Assembly (NCBI GenBank): GCA_010015675.1 | Contig: ML976978.1 | Span: forward strand, 15,463-79,462 | DNA length: 64,000 nt | Direction: 5' to 3' | Source: Byssothecium circinans | Taxonomy: Eukaryota > Ascomycota > Dothideomycetes > Pleosporales > Massarinaceae | Shown here: one piece after another, positions 11,154 to 22,111 of the stretch | Numbering within the stretch: position 1 is the first letter of the stretch | Layout of the letters: every line of letters begins with the position of its first letter | Position numbers and translations under genes: made by a program | Notes under the pieces: model-generated | What the model was told of the DNA's origin: nothing | What the model saw: the letters and a program-made list of their open reading frames with translations, nothing else | Databases searched by the model: none

Positions 11154-12594
11154 ATGGTTTCTTGGGGCGATTGACGATGAAGTCTGATGCTCGGTCGATC
11201 GTCGCGATGGGATCGTAAAGAATGGGTTGGGCACTTCGAAAGCCATTGGGTGGCTTTAGACGGACTTGGGAGCGATTCTTTAGACTTTCACTTGGGAAGG
11301 TGTCAACTTGTCTTTCATAGAAAGACCTTTTGTTTCTTGTATATTTTTCCGCTATATCCCACGACAGAGAGCATCAAACCATTATCATGCTGCTCTACAC
11401 AAAAATGCATTTTCTTCTCGACCGTCAAATCCGTGCTCCACTCTTGCTTTTGATCGCCATCATCATGAAGCGACTGCGCACTGCTATCTCTGAATAGTGT
11501 TTTCACTATACAAGAACGCCCAAAAGTTGTGCATTGTGGTCATCTATGTCAAATGAAGTGAAGCCCACCTGAACCCCACACATCGGTTGAAAGGGGCAAA
11601 AGGGTCGCACATCACCACGTTTATTAAATTGATGATCCTTTCGTTCCATGACGATCTAGGTACCCGAGCGTCTATCTAGCCCCTGCAATAAATCTCCAGC
11701 CTTGTACTACAGGGTGACCAGATGAAGTTCAATCACATGTGCGCTCGATTTCTCTATCATTATTGCGTCTACAAGACAGCTTAACATGGCTAGAGAGATA
11801 GAAAACTAACTAGGTATTAGGCCTTGAAGCTATTCCCGCTTACGCAGGTAGCAATGATATATTAGTAGCTTAGAGTAAAAATTACGCACACCCTAAGTGT
11901 ACATACGCATGCTCTAGCTGTACACGCAAGTGACGTTCATCTGGCCGCCCTGTGGTGTAATGAAATCCGTGATCCATGCTTCGGCGACCAACTCCGACAT
12001 TGTTCCTTTCGGGTACTTCCATACATTCAAGGACCGAATCAACGTTATATTGTGCCTCCAATTCCACGAGCTTTGTGTTTTTCATCTTGGAAATCGCCTG
12101 CTGAGACAAGTGCGATCAATGGATGGCAAAGAGTACTGCGTGCACGGCGACACAGATATAGTATACTCGCGACATTGGCCTACTATGCACATTTACTGTC
12201 TTGAGAATGCCTCTGCACCAACGTGGGAGCGTGTTCGGCTTAACATTACATCCACTTAATGAGTAAGGATTGATCACTGGGAAACAATGACAAGGTGTGT
12301 TGGACCGCAAGAAGTAGTGACTAGAAATGCAGAGTTATCTAATATTGGTTCAATTCCAATCATAGGTATGGTTATCCAAACTTCAATCTCGTCGACCTAG
12401 AATTCGCAGACCTCCAGACCGCTAGACAGCTCTCATGCATGCCTCGACTTCTCCAACTTGTAACTAGGTCATCCTCGTGATGCTGGATCTGGTACCAGGT
12501 CGAAAGTCTAACAACACAACCTTAGTCTATAAGAGTGATTCCGGAGCCTTCGTACGTGGCTGTGCCCAAGCGTATTTCGGTTAATCCCTTACAG
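11154..12594. other. 1.4-kb intergenic stretch
   Basis: This holds the 3' flank of the AA9 gene, then sequence without recognisable genes. Short open frames near 11882-12259 on both strands lack conserved motifs. A T-arm-like hairpin near 12348-12364 was examined and rejected as a tRNA. Confidence 0.55.
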
Positions 12595-12828
12595 CTACCT
12601 TGACTTTTGCTTCCACGCCTTGTACGTTTCCTCGACGACCCCATACAACCCTGAGGGGATTGCGAGTAATTTGGGATCCACCTTAGTGGAAATGCCAAAG
12701 TGAGAGTCGACAGTGTCCATTCTCTTTTGCAGTCTTCCCGACAGGATGTAACGTATTGAGGACCTAAAGAGCGACTTTCCTGGGCGATACCTCGCTCTGA
12801 GATTATATGTGGGTGGCGAGTTTGACAT
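12595..12828 (-). CDS. small hypothetical protein, uncertain
   Basis: A clean ATG-to-stop frame of 77 codons encodes MSNSPPTYNLRARYRP..., a basic, soluble-looking protein with no signal peptide or membrane segment. I recognise no family. It lies immediately next to degenerate minus-strand open frames (13126-13605) and dispersed repeat copy D, so it could be the remaining end of an older gene rather than a functional unit. Confidence 0.25.
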   Translation of the reverse strand: MSNSPPTYNLRARYRPGKSLFRSSIRYILSGRLQKRMDTVDSHFGISTKVDPKLLAIPSGLYGVVEETYKAWKQKSR

Positions 12829-13125
12829 TTGTGTTGTGGCGCGAGGTCAGAACAGCAATTTTGTCACTGAAGTATGGAAAAATATGTTCCCTCATCAACG
12901 GCATAAGCTTCATCGGGAGTTGTCTTCGCTTGTAAATCCTTTTATCTTCTCTGTCCATTCCGGCTTAGATGCATCAAGGCACGACTGCTGCTTCAGGACC
13001 TCCTTGATTTGTCGCAATCGTATCTCTATTCTTTCCATTTCGTCCGAGAGAAGGTCTATCATGGTTTGTGATCATCTCTAAAAAAAAGTTCTCGACTCAT
13101 TCAGCTTATCCATGATCTGTCGACC

Positions 13126-13605
13126 TTATGCTTGTAGAAGAAATCCATTGGTGTCATGTCGGAAGGGAGACTGCGGCCGTCCATGGTCGAAGGTGAGGCC
13201 TTCGATCGCGAGTTCGCCAGCAAGAACTTTCACTCTGGGAAGGAATTGCTCACCACTAGCCTCCGTCGACATTTCGAGGCAGGGACATTGGTAGGATCGT
13301 GTAAGGCTTGAAAATGTCGATGAGTTGGAGACCCTACGCTTTGGTTTCAACTACGAAAGTGAAGGCCAAAATGAAGACCGTATATCCACCGTGTATTTGA
13401 GGCTTATCCGAGGGGATGTTAATTTTGGGGCACTCAAGTCGTTGGCCCCTGTGCATACCTTTGGGATATAAATGGTAAAAACTCGTACAAGTATTGAAAC
13501 TCCAAGCTGAGGCAGAGTATTAGGTAGTGTATCCCCCTTCGATGACCTTTGCAGAGGATGGTTATTACAGCCTATTGCTCGAGTAGAAACGATTTCCGCA
13601 TACAT
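13126..13605 (-). pseudogene. possible decayed gene, two open blocks separated by one stop
   Basis: On the minus strand one reading frame is open from 13605 to 13126 except for a single TAG near 13351. The downstream block contains SYQCPCLEMSTEASGEQFLP and a Pro/Arg-rich end. I cannot name a family. The upstream block overlaps dispersed repeat copy D, so part of the openness may be chance. Confidence 0.2.
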
Positions 13606-13620
13606 CTATGGAGAAATGCC
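13480..13620 (+). repeat. dispersed degenerate repeat, copy D
   Basis: The plus strand reads attgaaactccaagctgagg, then cagagtattaggtagtg and tatcccccttc. Copy C at about 41217 has cattgaagcttaaggacgag, cggagtattaagtactg and aatccccctac at matching spacing. The orientation matches copy C and is opposite to copies A and B. Confidence 0.5.
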
Positions 13621-14182
13621 TGCATGTGAGCTACGGCGATGTAATTGGTAGGGTACATGCGCTAGGCTAGGCTTGCATTAGATGGTCTTTTTCGTTAACG
13701 ATCGAACGTCGTCGCTTGCACACCTTCCCCTTCATCCCTTCATCTTTCTCCAGCAACTTTTGCATTTTATTATCTGCTCTACTGCCCGTCGTCTACATGC
13801 CCGACAAATCCTGACGTAGATGGTGTCATTCGCGATAGCGATAGCTAACCACCACATCTTTGATGGGTAGGATCTGGTGGAGGTGGAGAAGAGCCGCTCC
13901 TTCCAACTCTTGATCAAGTTCTGACCTTCCCAGGCGTCGTTCTACAGAGAGAATTTGACGATAGCTTGAATGAAAATATTTCCACCTCAACTGCCTAGGG
14001 ATGGTGATTTCGACACCACAGGCGCGCACGCCAAGCGTAGTGCCTACGGTCACCCGGGTGACGCTTTCACGCAGCGCACGACGCAGTGCCTATAATTTCT
14101 TCCACACCGACCGCCAGTCCCACAACCCACATTCTCACACTGATTTATCCATCAACGTCCACCATTGTTTCACATAGTCAAC
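13621..14182. other. upstream region of the RRM gene
   Basis: No gene is recognised. The segment from about 14040 is GC-richer and then pyrimidine-rich just before the ATG at 14183, as expected for a fungal promoter and leader. Confidence 0.45.
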
Positions 14183-16111
14183 ATGCCACGAAAAGGCAAA
14201 GGCAAAGGCGTTAAGCTCGATATCGGCGACTATACGACACCCGAACAGCGCGTTCTCCGCCTGACGAATGTGCACTATGACACCAGCGATGATGAAGTGC
14301 GCGAGCTGTTCAAGAACTACACCGTCGTCGACGTACGACGCGATATCAATACTGCATCAGGCAAGAACACGGTGGCCTATGTGCTACTCGAAACGTTGCA
14401 TGAGGTGATTCATGCACAAGCAGAGTTGGAAATGGCCGAGCTACGTGGACGGGACGTGAGGATTTCTCGCGCAAAGAGCGGGTTTGAGAGTATGTTGCGA
14501 AGCTATATCGAGCCGTCGTTGTGGCTGACGAGACCCAGTTGATGACGGGCTCCTGAAGAAGAGCCTCCGTGAGCAGGATCCCGAGCCGCAGCTGGAGCCG
14601 GAACCGGAGTTCGATCGCGACTTCTTTGATGCTAATCCTGAGCTAGAGGACGTGCAAGAACCTGCGATGAGCTATGCGGAGGAACTCGACCAGGGCACGC
14701 ACGAAGAATTGACTTCTGACCTTCAAATAGGACCTGGCCCGACACCTGTCGCACCGTGGGCAGGTTTCGTCCCCGATTCCGTGCTTCTACCTGAGCCCGC
14801 TTCATCAGCGCCGATCGAAGCATCATCATCGTCTCCCGTAGTGCAATCGACACCGTTAAACCGCCCCCGACGCGTCGGCTCGGACGACGCTCCTCCTTAC
14901 GATAGAGTGCTCCTCATGACCAACTTGCACACGCACGTTTTGTTAAACGATGTGCGGCTTTTTTTCCGCGGCTACAACGTGATCGACTTCAAGCGGAGCC
15001 TTCAACCTAACACCGGGCAAATCCTGACCATGGGGTTTGTGTTATTTGGATCTCTGCAACAGCGGATCGATGCGAAGTTGAAGCTCAATGGCTGTCTATT
15101 GTTCGGTAGGCATGTAATTTTGCAGCCAGCGAGAGGCATCAAGGTGTGGGAAACTGGATTCTCGCGTCCAGAGGAGGCGTCTGGTACGCCCAGCACTGGC
15201 AGCCGCCAGCAGCACACACCGAATAGGTAAGGACCAAAGCCTCTGATTTTTGCGTTCGTTTTCGTTATGCAGTCCAAGATGACATGTGGTGCCAGTAATG
15301 TGCATTGGATTTACTAACTTTTCGAGCAACGTTCGCAGTGAGAGCCGATCTGGTCATTCGGAGAGTCGAGGATCTATCAATGAGAGTGAGCCCTCCATGG
15401 ATCTCCCACCTCTCCACGCTCGGCGTCGCCTCGTCTTCTATGGACATAGCTCATTGCCGACTTGGGATCCTTATCAAGTCGCTTTGACAGGTGATGAACG
15501 CCTCGAAGCGCCTGCATCCGAGTACCAAGAGAGCCCACCGCTCACCATTCAGCCTCCCCGTAAGTCATCCCAACGGAATAGCTGTCAATTGCCCTGGATA
15601 TGGTTCACTGACATTTTTAGACCAAATGGTGGAGCTTGAGGAAGATAGTCCCCAGCTCACAGCTAGGCCTATTCAACCGCCGCAAGGTATCCCCCCTCTG
15701 ACCGCTAGCCCCGTTCCCCATCCAGAAGACAGCCCGCCCTTGACAGCCAAGCCCATCATACTCGCACATGACAGTCCACTCCTCACTGCTGTACCTGTGC
15801 CGGAAGCACAGGACAACATTCGCTGTCATACAAATGCACCGATCAGTCCGAGCGCTGGCACACGTGCACCTACTGCAGATCCTCCAGCAGTGCCTCCGGG
15901 TCTCGACGAAGCTTCTTGGCCACCGCCGAACCCTGCGCATGACATACGTAAGTCTCGTCGTCTGCCTACGTACGATGCTCAAGTTGCGCACCAGGTGCTT
16001 CGACCGTGGAACTTGGCCGGCAATGATGACACCAGTCGACGGTTCAACATGGTCACGGAGAGGGAATGGTATTACTTCATCCCCGGGATGAAAGAATATT
16101 GTGCGGTCTGA
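14183..16111 (+). CDS. two-RRM RNA-binding protein with proline-rich repeats
   Basis: Exons 14183-14489, 14539-15226, 15339-15559 and 15621-16111 give 568 aa with agreeing phases. Introns are 49, 112 and 61 nt; the second contains a TACTAAC-type branch site. RRM1 (about 28-103) has VLRLTNVHYDTSDDEVRELF with a degenerate RNP1. RRM2 (about 222-300) has RVLLMTNLHTHVLLNDVRLF and MGFVLFGSL. Between them lies an acidic, Pro-rich linker. After RRM2 come four to five imperfect repeats built on SPPLTAxPI (about 396-470). The C terminus is rich in aromatic residues (REWYYFIPGMKEYC). The first ATG of the frame is used. A strong GTAAGT near 15949 could start a further intron. The two RRMs resemble each other and may be an internal duplication. 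Role unknown; probably mRNA-related. Confidence 0.85.
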
Positions 16112-16254
16112 GGTTAGCCACATGTGTATTGAGATGAGACGGATACCGTTTGTAGTCATTAGAAAAGCATGGTGTGGAGAATGAAATAACTGTGTTCCTG
16201 TGTTGTTGTGCGGAAGTGAAAGTGACTTTTGATTCTAACAACCATATTGTGCAG

Positions 16255-16362
16255 ACTTTTTGTAAGGGGCCCGCAGTAATAAATACCCACGTAATTCCTG
16301 AGCTTTAAACGCCGCCGCGAGTTTTGACAGTTTATTCTCCAAGGTCATCTTCTCGCGAGAGG
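16255..16362 (-). repeat. dispersed degenerate repeat, copy B
   Basis: The plus strand reads taattcctgagctttaaacg, then cgcgagttttga and tcttctcgcgagag. Copy A (8331-8415) has taatccttgagctttaacaa, cgcgagttttcg and tcttcccgcgagag in the same order and orientation. It lies in the 3' flank of the RRM gene. Confidence 0.55.
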
Positions 16363-16778
16363 GTGAATGCATTGCCATGTGATGCTATTAGTAATCAGCT
16401 CCTGCTCCGATTTTGAACCACGATTTTCTGATTGGTACCCTTTTATCAACATAGAACCCAGAACGTCATACCTCATATCATCATCGCGGATGAACATCTG
16501 TTCTTCCCCTCATTGCCTCACTCACCTCGTCAACGCCACATGGTCGCATCAGAAATAGGTGCCTGATATATCATGATGGGAAAACTTAAAGAGTCGGTTA
16601 GGTCATACACTGCCTGCCCCTCGTACTGATAGAGCAATATAGGTTCTGGCACCGCATTCACCGCAGCAAAAGACGGCCCTCTTCTGACACGAGAGATGCG
16701 GTGAAAGTCACGAAAGAAATCAGAGTCCACTGCGATCAACAGCAAGCCTACAATTCGCAATTCAATACGTTCCAGAGG
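16363..16778. other. intergenic, promoter of the F-box-like gene
   Basis: No coding signal is recognised. An open frame in phase with the next gene extends upstream of its first ATG without any ATG, so it was not included. Confidence 0.45.
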
Positions 16779-17694
16779 ATGCAGGAGGCCCTCCTGGAGG
16801 AGTATCTAAAGTCGCACACTGTGTTGTGTCAGGCGCTGGTTTCGCTGATGTTCGACAAATTGCCAAAGGAGCTTAGAGACATGATATTCGACGTTCTTCT
16901 CGATGAGCTCCCCTCCAACTTCGACATCCTCAAGATACGGCATGCGCACCATACCAGCGACTGGCCAGTACATATCAACATGAGCTACCTCTCACAATGT
17001 TGTCACCCGGATGAAGTCACCTTTTTCGGCTTGCTTCCGCACTTCCTCACCGAAACCTGTGTTGGGGAGCGATTCTTGCACGAATTTTACAGCAACATGT
17101 ACTATCAAACCCAATTCCGTATGGAGTGTAATCACGACGAGCCGACCCAGCCTCTTAGAAAGTTCCTCGGCAATGGTCCTTTCACCCAACCCATTGCATT
17201 GTCACCGGCAAAGTTCCTCCGTCGCTTGACCGTCAGCCTTACCTTTCCGGATTCGGCCGACGAGTACCTCGATTCAAGTCTCATCAGGCTCATCGGCTGC
17301 AAAACTGCTTCAACACTTCTCCCGCTTGCGAGCATTGCACGCACGGAAGGATTCAAGCTAGAAATCCTAGCGTACTGCAGGACTGCGATGGCATACTTAA
17401 TGGTCTGCCCAGCCATTCGACCATCGATTGCACAGCTCGAAGATATCGGCTTCGTGGTTGACTTGCAACGCGCAGAGGATTATGATGTGCATTGTGCGAG
17501 GTTTCGGGAAAATTCTATGTGGATGTGGGTCTTTGAGGATTGGATGACTGATAGTGGGCTTAAATTCGTGAGTTTTTACGACAAGTTCTTGATTATAGAT
17601 GAATTCTGACATGCTGTAGGACAAAGAGGTATGGGATACGGTAACAAAAGTGTGGAGCGCTTCGGGGTTCAAGCCGGTAGAATACACTGGTTAA
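16779..17694 (+). CDS. F-box/2EXR-like hypothetical protein
   Basis: Exons 16779-17567 and 17620-17694, with a 52-nt GTGAGT...GTAG intron in phase 0, give 287 aa. Near the N terminus it has MFDKLPKELRDMIFDVLLDE, the LPxELRxxIxxxL motif typical of fungal F-box and 2EXR-type proteins. The body has no membrane segments and ends SASGFKPVEYTG after splicing. The first ATG of the open frame was used. Such proteins are often expanded in Pezizomycotina and may act as substrate adaptors or have no known role; the function here is inference. Confidence 0.75.
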
Positions 17695-18191
17695 GTCCGT
17701 TCTACATTTATCGCTCACGGATCCAAGGTCTGTCACCAAAAGTCTCACTGTCAGATAAAAAAAAGTGCTTGGGCTGGAGTTTGCTGTGAGCTTTGCGGTA
17801 AGAATAATGGGAAAGACAATTTGTGGAACCTCATCAAGGCTGGAACGGAAAAGTGTGTTTCAAACACTTTTGATTGCTTAAGCGATTGCGGATGGATACG
17901 TAGTTGAGTTTTTGTGGTTCCAACAATCGATCTTGACATTCAAATAATAGACGGACTAGAGAAAATGCACTAAAAGATTGCTGCCACGGACCTGCGTTCC
18001 CCATATCGACTTGAACACCATTGGCACCGCCATGCTTAAGAGCATCTGTGAACAGGAAAAAAATCCACACAAACAACAAATCCAGAGAGCCATAATACAA
18101 TCATGATAGTCTCATCGGCCGTTTCCGCTTCCGCAAGACTCTTCACATGTCCCTCACAACGTCATCGATCCACCCAAAGTCTGTCTTTTCG
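17695..18191. other. intergenic region
   Basis: Roughly 500 bp between a plus-strand and a minus-strand gene (convergent). No further gene is recognised; short minus-strand frames lack motifs. Confidence 0.5.
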
Positions 18192-18446
18192 TCAGCAGCT
18201 TACTCTTGACTCAAAGCCTCCTGACCCACTTATTCCATTGACATCGTCCTCGTCATATTCATAGAGTTCCCCATGGCCACCAATTGAACCATCCTTCCCC
18301 ATTTCCTCGCCGAAATGCCACTGCACCAGTAGCGGAATGAAGTACGCAATCTTGGTTACGACAGCTAGCGCAACGACGAACGGCGTACAAAGCGTTCCCA
18401 GAAATGCACGGATAATGCTGCCAATAGCTCCCTTCACACTCGTCAT
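18192..18446 (-). CDS. small membrane protein, 84 aa
   Basis: From the ATG at 18446 the product begins MTSVKGAIGSIIRAFLGTLC. A hydrophobic block of about 35 residues (GAIGSIIRAFLG and TPFVVALAVVTKIAYFIPLL) is followed by a soluble acidic tail with YEYDEDDVNG. Short Gly/Ala/Ile-rich one- or two-segment membrane proteins of this size are common in ascomycetes. The frame is also open upstream for 59 codons, but that part has no coding character and the conserved-looking start is the internal ATG. No intron is needed. Function unknown. Confidence 0.5.
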   Translation of the reverse strand: MTSVKGAIGSIIRAFLGTLCTPFVVALAVVTKIAYFIPLLVQWHFGEEMGKDGSIGGHGELYEYDEDDVNGISGSGGFESRVSC

Positions 18447-19691
18447 GTCGTAAATGTCCGTCTTGAGGATTCGCAAAGCTACAAAACGTGGGTGTTTCAA
18501 GGGAAAGGGGGAGGAAGTAGTTTTCAAGAACCTGAGCGGAGCGTGAGTAGCTGTGGTCAAATAAATACAACTACGTTGTGTCGGCTGACTGGAGGAGTGT
18601 TGCCCCAACGAGCTGAGAGTCACTACGCCGCAATCTGATTCCCGATCCAGTGGCGCGGCATGTGTGCACGAAACTGCTAGGCGCTATCGACTTTGCCGCT
18701 GCGTTGTGCGGCGTGGATAAGCTGTGGCAAGGCGTATTCAAACACCATGGTTAGAATGCAGAGGACAATATTATCGCAAGTTTACACAGTTAATTATATG
18801 TTGTACTGCGAGCTAAAACTCGCTTCTGGTTGTAGGCGAAAAGGCAGCAAGTTACAATCAGCCGCTGATTTTCAGTTAACGTGGTACAAAACCAGCCGCT
18901 GGTTTTCAGTTAACGTGGTACAAAACTAGTTGCTAGTTTTCACCAAGATAAGACTTGAAGCGCGCATAATACAGTTACGGCAGCCTACCTTACGCGCACA
19001 TGTTCGGCCATAATGGTAGACTAAAAGCTCTAGTGTCGTTTCTAAAGAAAGCTTTAAAAATGCTGTTGCTATAAAATACGTTCTAAGGTTATGGCGGAGT
19101 ACCGCTGCCGTATTTTCCGCGGGAAAGTTAAAAACCAGCCGCTGGTTTTACCTGAGACATGCGCGGGACCAAAATGCGCATAGTCCCCTGTCATCGCTTA
19201 TGTAGATGACGAAGCTACAACGTGGTCCGGAGACGCCTCCTTCAGCTCAGTAGTTTGTAAGATGTTCTTCATTCCTAGAATTACGCTATAAATTTCATGG
19301 GTTTAACTGCGTGGAAACCTTCTCAAGCTCACTTTGCTAACACCTAGACTGTAAAACATTTCCTCTTCTACATCTTCTTGAACTAACGGCTTTCACTTTA
19401 ACGGAATTCTCTCCAAAGAGAGGGGATAGTGTTTCCCTGAGCCTGAGTCCATACCACTCACCACAACCATCGTAATCGTTGCGACGCTGGGTAAAAGGAT
19501 GTGGTTATCCAGATCAAGGCATATGATTGCATGATGCAGGAGTAGACTGCCCGGCAAAGAAGTCCTACCTGCATTGTATGTTAGCAATCTATATAGGTTC
19601 TTCGGGATCCTAAACTCCCGTCTTATTGCGAGGAAAGGAACAGTACATACCCAGCGCAGGGTCCTCAAACGCAAAGTATTCCAATGATGCT
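18447..19691. other. 1.2-kb region with a palindrome-bearing repeat
   Basis: It contains the 34-bp tandem repeat at 18859-18945 and a second copy of its palindrome at 19131-19149. A minus-strand open frame at 19393-19674 could be a 3' exon of the RING gene: a donor near 19695 and an acceptor near 19656 keep the frame. I could not support that exon well enough to include it. Confidence 0.5.
18859..19149. repeat. 34-bp tandem repeat with palindromic core, possible MITE
   Basis: Three copies start at 18859, 18893 and 18927, exactly 34 bp apart. Each has a palindromic core (cagccgctg, or tagttgcta in the third), followed by tttcagttaacgtggtacaa in the first two. The second core extends to a perfect 19-bp palindrome (aaaaccagccgctggtttt, 18888-18906). 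The identical 19-mer recurs at 19131-19149, 243 bp away. Two identical palindromic ends around non-coding DNA fit a small foldback or MITE-like element; multiple protein-binding sites are the alternative. Confidence 0.6.
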
Positions 19692-20097
19692 TTACGTGAG
19701 ATACGAAAGAAGACTAACGAGGATCGTGATTATGAAGCGGTCTACTGCCGCTTCTATAGACCTCTGTATATCCCTTAGGATGTCGTCGAGCGTCAAATAA
19801 AAGAGTGGCGTTCGACAGATGATGCAGAGGTCACCGTGCGGGTCGTCAACATGTCTGAAGAAGCAATCGTAGCCAAAGACATCTAATAAATAGGGTAAGT
19901 AAAGCTCAGACGCCCACATCCGCGGCCTTGAGAGGATGCGACCTACGATTGCAGGGCAGGATACGGACTGCCGGGTGGTTATCGTAAGTATCCCAACAGT
20001 AAGCGCACTTGTTGTGATTGAATGCATCGTCGTCGCTCGCCGGTACGACCCGCTCGCGAAGGAAGGTGGCCTTTGAAATAGGGACTATGCTGTGCAT
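19692..20097 (-). CDS. RING-H2 zinc-finger protein, putative E3 ubiquitin ligase
   Basis: Exons 19947-20097 and 19692-19882 (complement), joined by a 64-nt GTAGGT...TTAG intron, give 113 aa. Splicing creates a complete RING: CAYC, then LPCNHVFGYDC, then CIICR, that is C-x2-C, C-x-H-x3-x2-C and C-x2-C. Either unspliced frame carries only half of it. RING-H2 domains recruit ubiquitin-conjugating enzymes. The first ATG (20097) precedes the finger by about 34 residues. The C-terminal part (RDIQRSIEAAVDRF) is helical and may continue into a further exon toward 19393. Small fungal RING proteins of this type are common; the substrate is unknown. Confidence 0.75.
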
Positions 20098-20377
20098 CGT
20101 TTTGGAGGCTGTGCGATGTAGAAAGAATGAGATTTGCAGAGCTATGTCGCATATATGTGTGCGTTCCAAATTTGCGTGGGCGGTAGCGAATTAGACTAAC
20201 TTCGATAACAAGCCCCAACAATCTTTTATAACCAACCTGAACCTAATCAATGTCGCATCTACTATGATAAGACCTTGATAATTTAGCTATAAAGAATTGC
20301 ATTATATCTTTTAACATGGGATTGTAACAGTGCAAAATGGATGGGCTAAGCTTACTGTTGAAATATGTACAGTACAG

Positions 20378-22111
20378 CTATCCGTGTTGGCTCGTCTCCG
20401 TTATTCGCGGTATCAGCCTCATATACAGCTCCTCATGCTTCACGAACCACCTGATGTTTATTAGCAAAACGCATACTTCAGGAATGGAACATCGGGCAAC
20501 TTTCCAGCACTTCTGCTTGGGCGACGCTTTTTCATTGACCAGCTCGAGGTCCCAATGCTGTAACAACGATGGAATGAGTTTCGAAATCTCAATCCAACTC
20601 AGATCTGGGCCTTATTAGTGGAATACTGTAGACTATGGAAAAGGAGTATTACTGCGACCAATGCACACACGTGAACCGGAGCCAAAGGCAAAAAAGAATC
20701 GATCTACGCAACGTCAGCTTTGACGTTGTTTTCGATGATGCGGAATTGAAGGGAGCGATACGGCATTGACCTGCATCTTCGCCCATCCACCGCTCCGGTC
20801 TGAATGCATCGGAATCAGCGCCGAAGACCTCTTTGTTCCTGTGAATAACCCAAGGATTTACACCAATGACAGTCTGAGGAAGTCAGTACCATGACCTCGA
20901 CTGCCTAAGTGCATGGAGGCATACTCCACCGGGGATATATTTCCCGTCTACCTCAAACCCTCCCTGGGGAGTGGTTCGTGGTAAGCTCATTCCAACTGCT
21001 GGGTGTAGTCGCAGAGCCTCGTAGATGCAGGCTTGAAGATACGGCATGCGGTTCGCGACATCAAAAGGCCACACATGCACGTCGGAATCGGCTTCGTTCT
21101 CCCTTTCACTCATCTCAGCTCTTAACTTTCTCATCGCATCTGGGTTCTTGCAGAGATGATAGAGTACCGCGCCGATGCTGATCGCTGTTGTATCACTGCC
21201 AGCAAAAATGTTGCTTGTTACCATGCTCAAGACGCCCGTGTCATTCATTTCGTTCGGCTTCTCACGCTGGACCTCTTGAAGCATTTGCAAGATATCTCGG
21301 TTGTCGTCTTCGCGGCCTTTACGACTTTCGATCTGACTTGCAGCAAATCGCCGGAGACTACCGTGCCTTGCGTTGGCACCGACCCAATTTCCAATGAGCG
21401 GCATGAAACGATCATGAAGCCAGTACAGCCATGGAATTTGGCCGATCCAGGCAGCGGATTTGAGCGCTCCGTCAATCTGCTTGAAGGAGCCATCGTCTGC
21501 GCCGCGCTCAAGGAACCCAAATGGCCGAGAGAAGGTGACTTCACCGATGACATCGAAAGCGAAGAGCTGAGCCCATAGCCCCATGTTGATTGGAGCATCG
21601 CTGATTTTGGACAGTCGATCAAGAAGGAGACGAAGTGCCGTGTTGACTGATTTTTCAAGCCTCCTCAGGCTGTCCATGGAATAGATCTTGCTTACTAGAC
21701 GCCTCTGGGAGCCGTGAATTTTCTCATCACGTTCGGCGAACAGATCAAACTTGCGATGGCCTTGCCAGACGCTGTACCAGTCGCTTTTATGGAACTTAGT
21801 TCCAGCTCCTGATGAGGTATTAGCAAATGCCATTCTAACTTGATGCTTTTTGTACCGTAAATGATCTTGATGATAGCTGGTTTCGAGACGCTGACTTCAT
21901 TTGGCCCCGTCCGTACCAAGGTACCATATTTCTTGTGCAAATCTATCATCTTTGTATGCATATCTCCTTTCCGCGAGTGGTACACCATCCATAGTCGGGA
22001 AAACCGGGCGAAAAAAGGTCCGGGTATGTTTCTCAAAGGATCGATGAATTGGAAATACGTAACGAAAGTGATGACACCCGCGGCAATGCAGGACAGAAGT
22101 GTGGTCTCCAT
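20378..22111 (-). CDS. cytochrome P450 monooxygenase, pisatin-demethylase-like
   Basis: Five exons on the complement (21856-22111, 20925-21808, 20762-20873, 20653-20703, 20378-20604), separated by introns of 47-58 nt, keep phase throughout and give 509 aa, a normal microsomal P450 length. An N-terminal membrane anchor (about 5-22) precedes NIPGP. The I-helix oxygen-binding motif is AGSDTTA (about 283). EALR is the ExxR motif (about 349), FRPERW the PERF region, and FAFGSGSRVCIGR the haem loop with Cys near 431. It should oxidise a small hydrophobic substrate at the ER using P450 reductase. The N-terminal and loop sequences resemble fungal pisatin demethylase/E-class families; the substrate is not deducible. 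No backbone synthase gene is adjacent. Confidence 0.92.

Noticed and set aside
12270..12370. tRNA-like T-arm (5-bp stem, ttcaatt loop) near 12348-12364
   Set aside because: The following acceptor-like 7-mer has no complementary partner about 70 nt upstream, and no anticodon arm fits.
14165..14182. Upstream start of the RRM gene at 14165
   Set aside because: That codon is TTG; the first ATG in frame is 14183.
20704..20924. Frameshifts suspected in the 3' part of the P450
   Set aside because: Three short GT-AG introns (20874-20924, 20704-20761 and 20605-20652) restore one continuous frame with the haem-binding motif, so the gene is intact.
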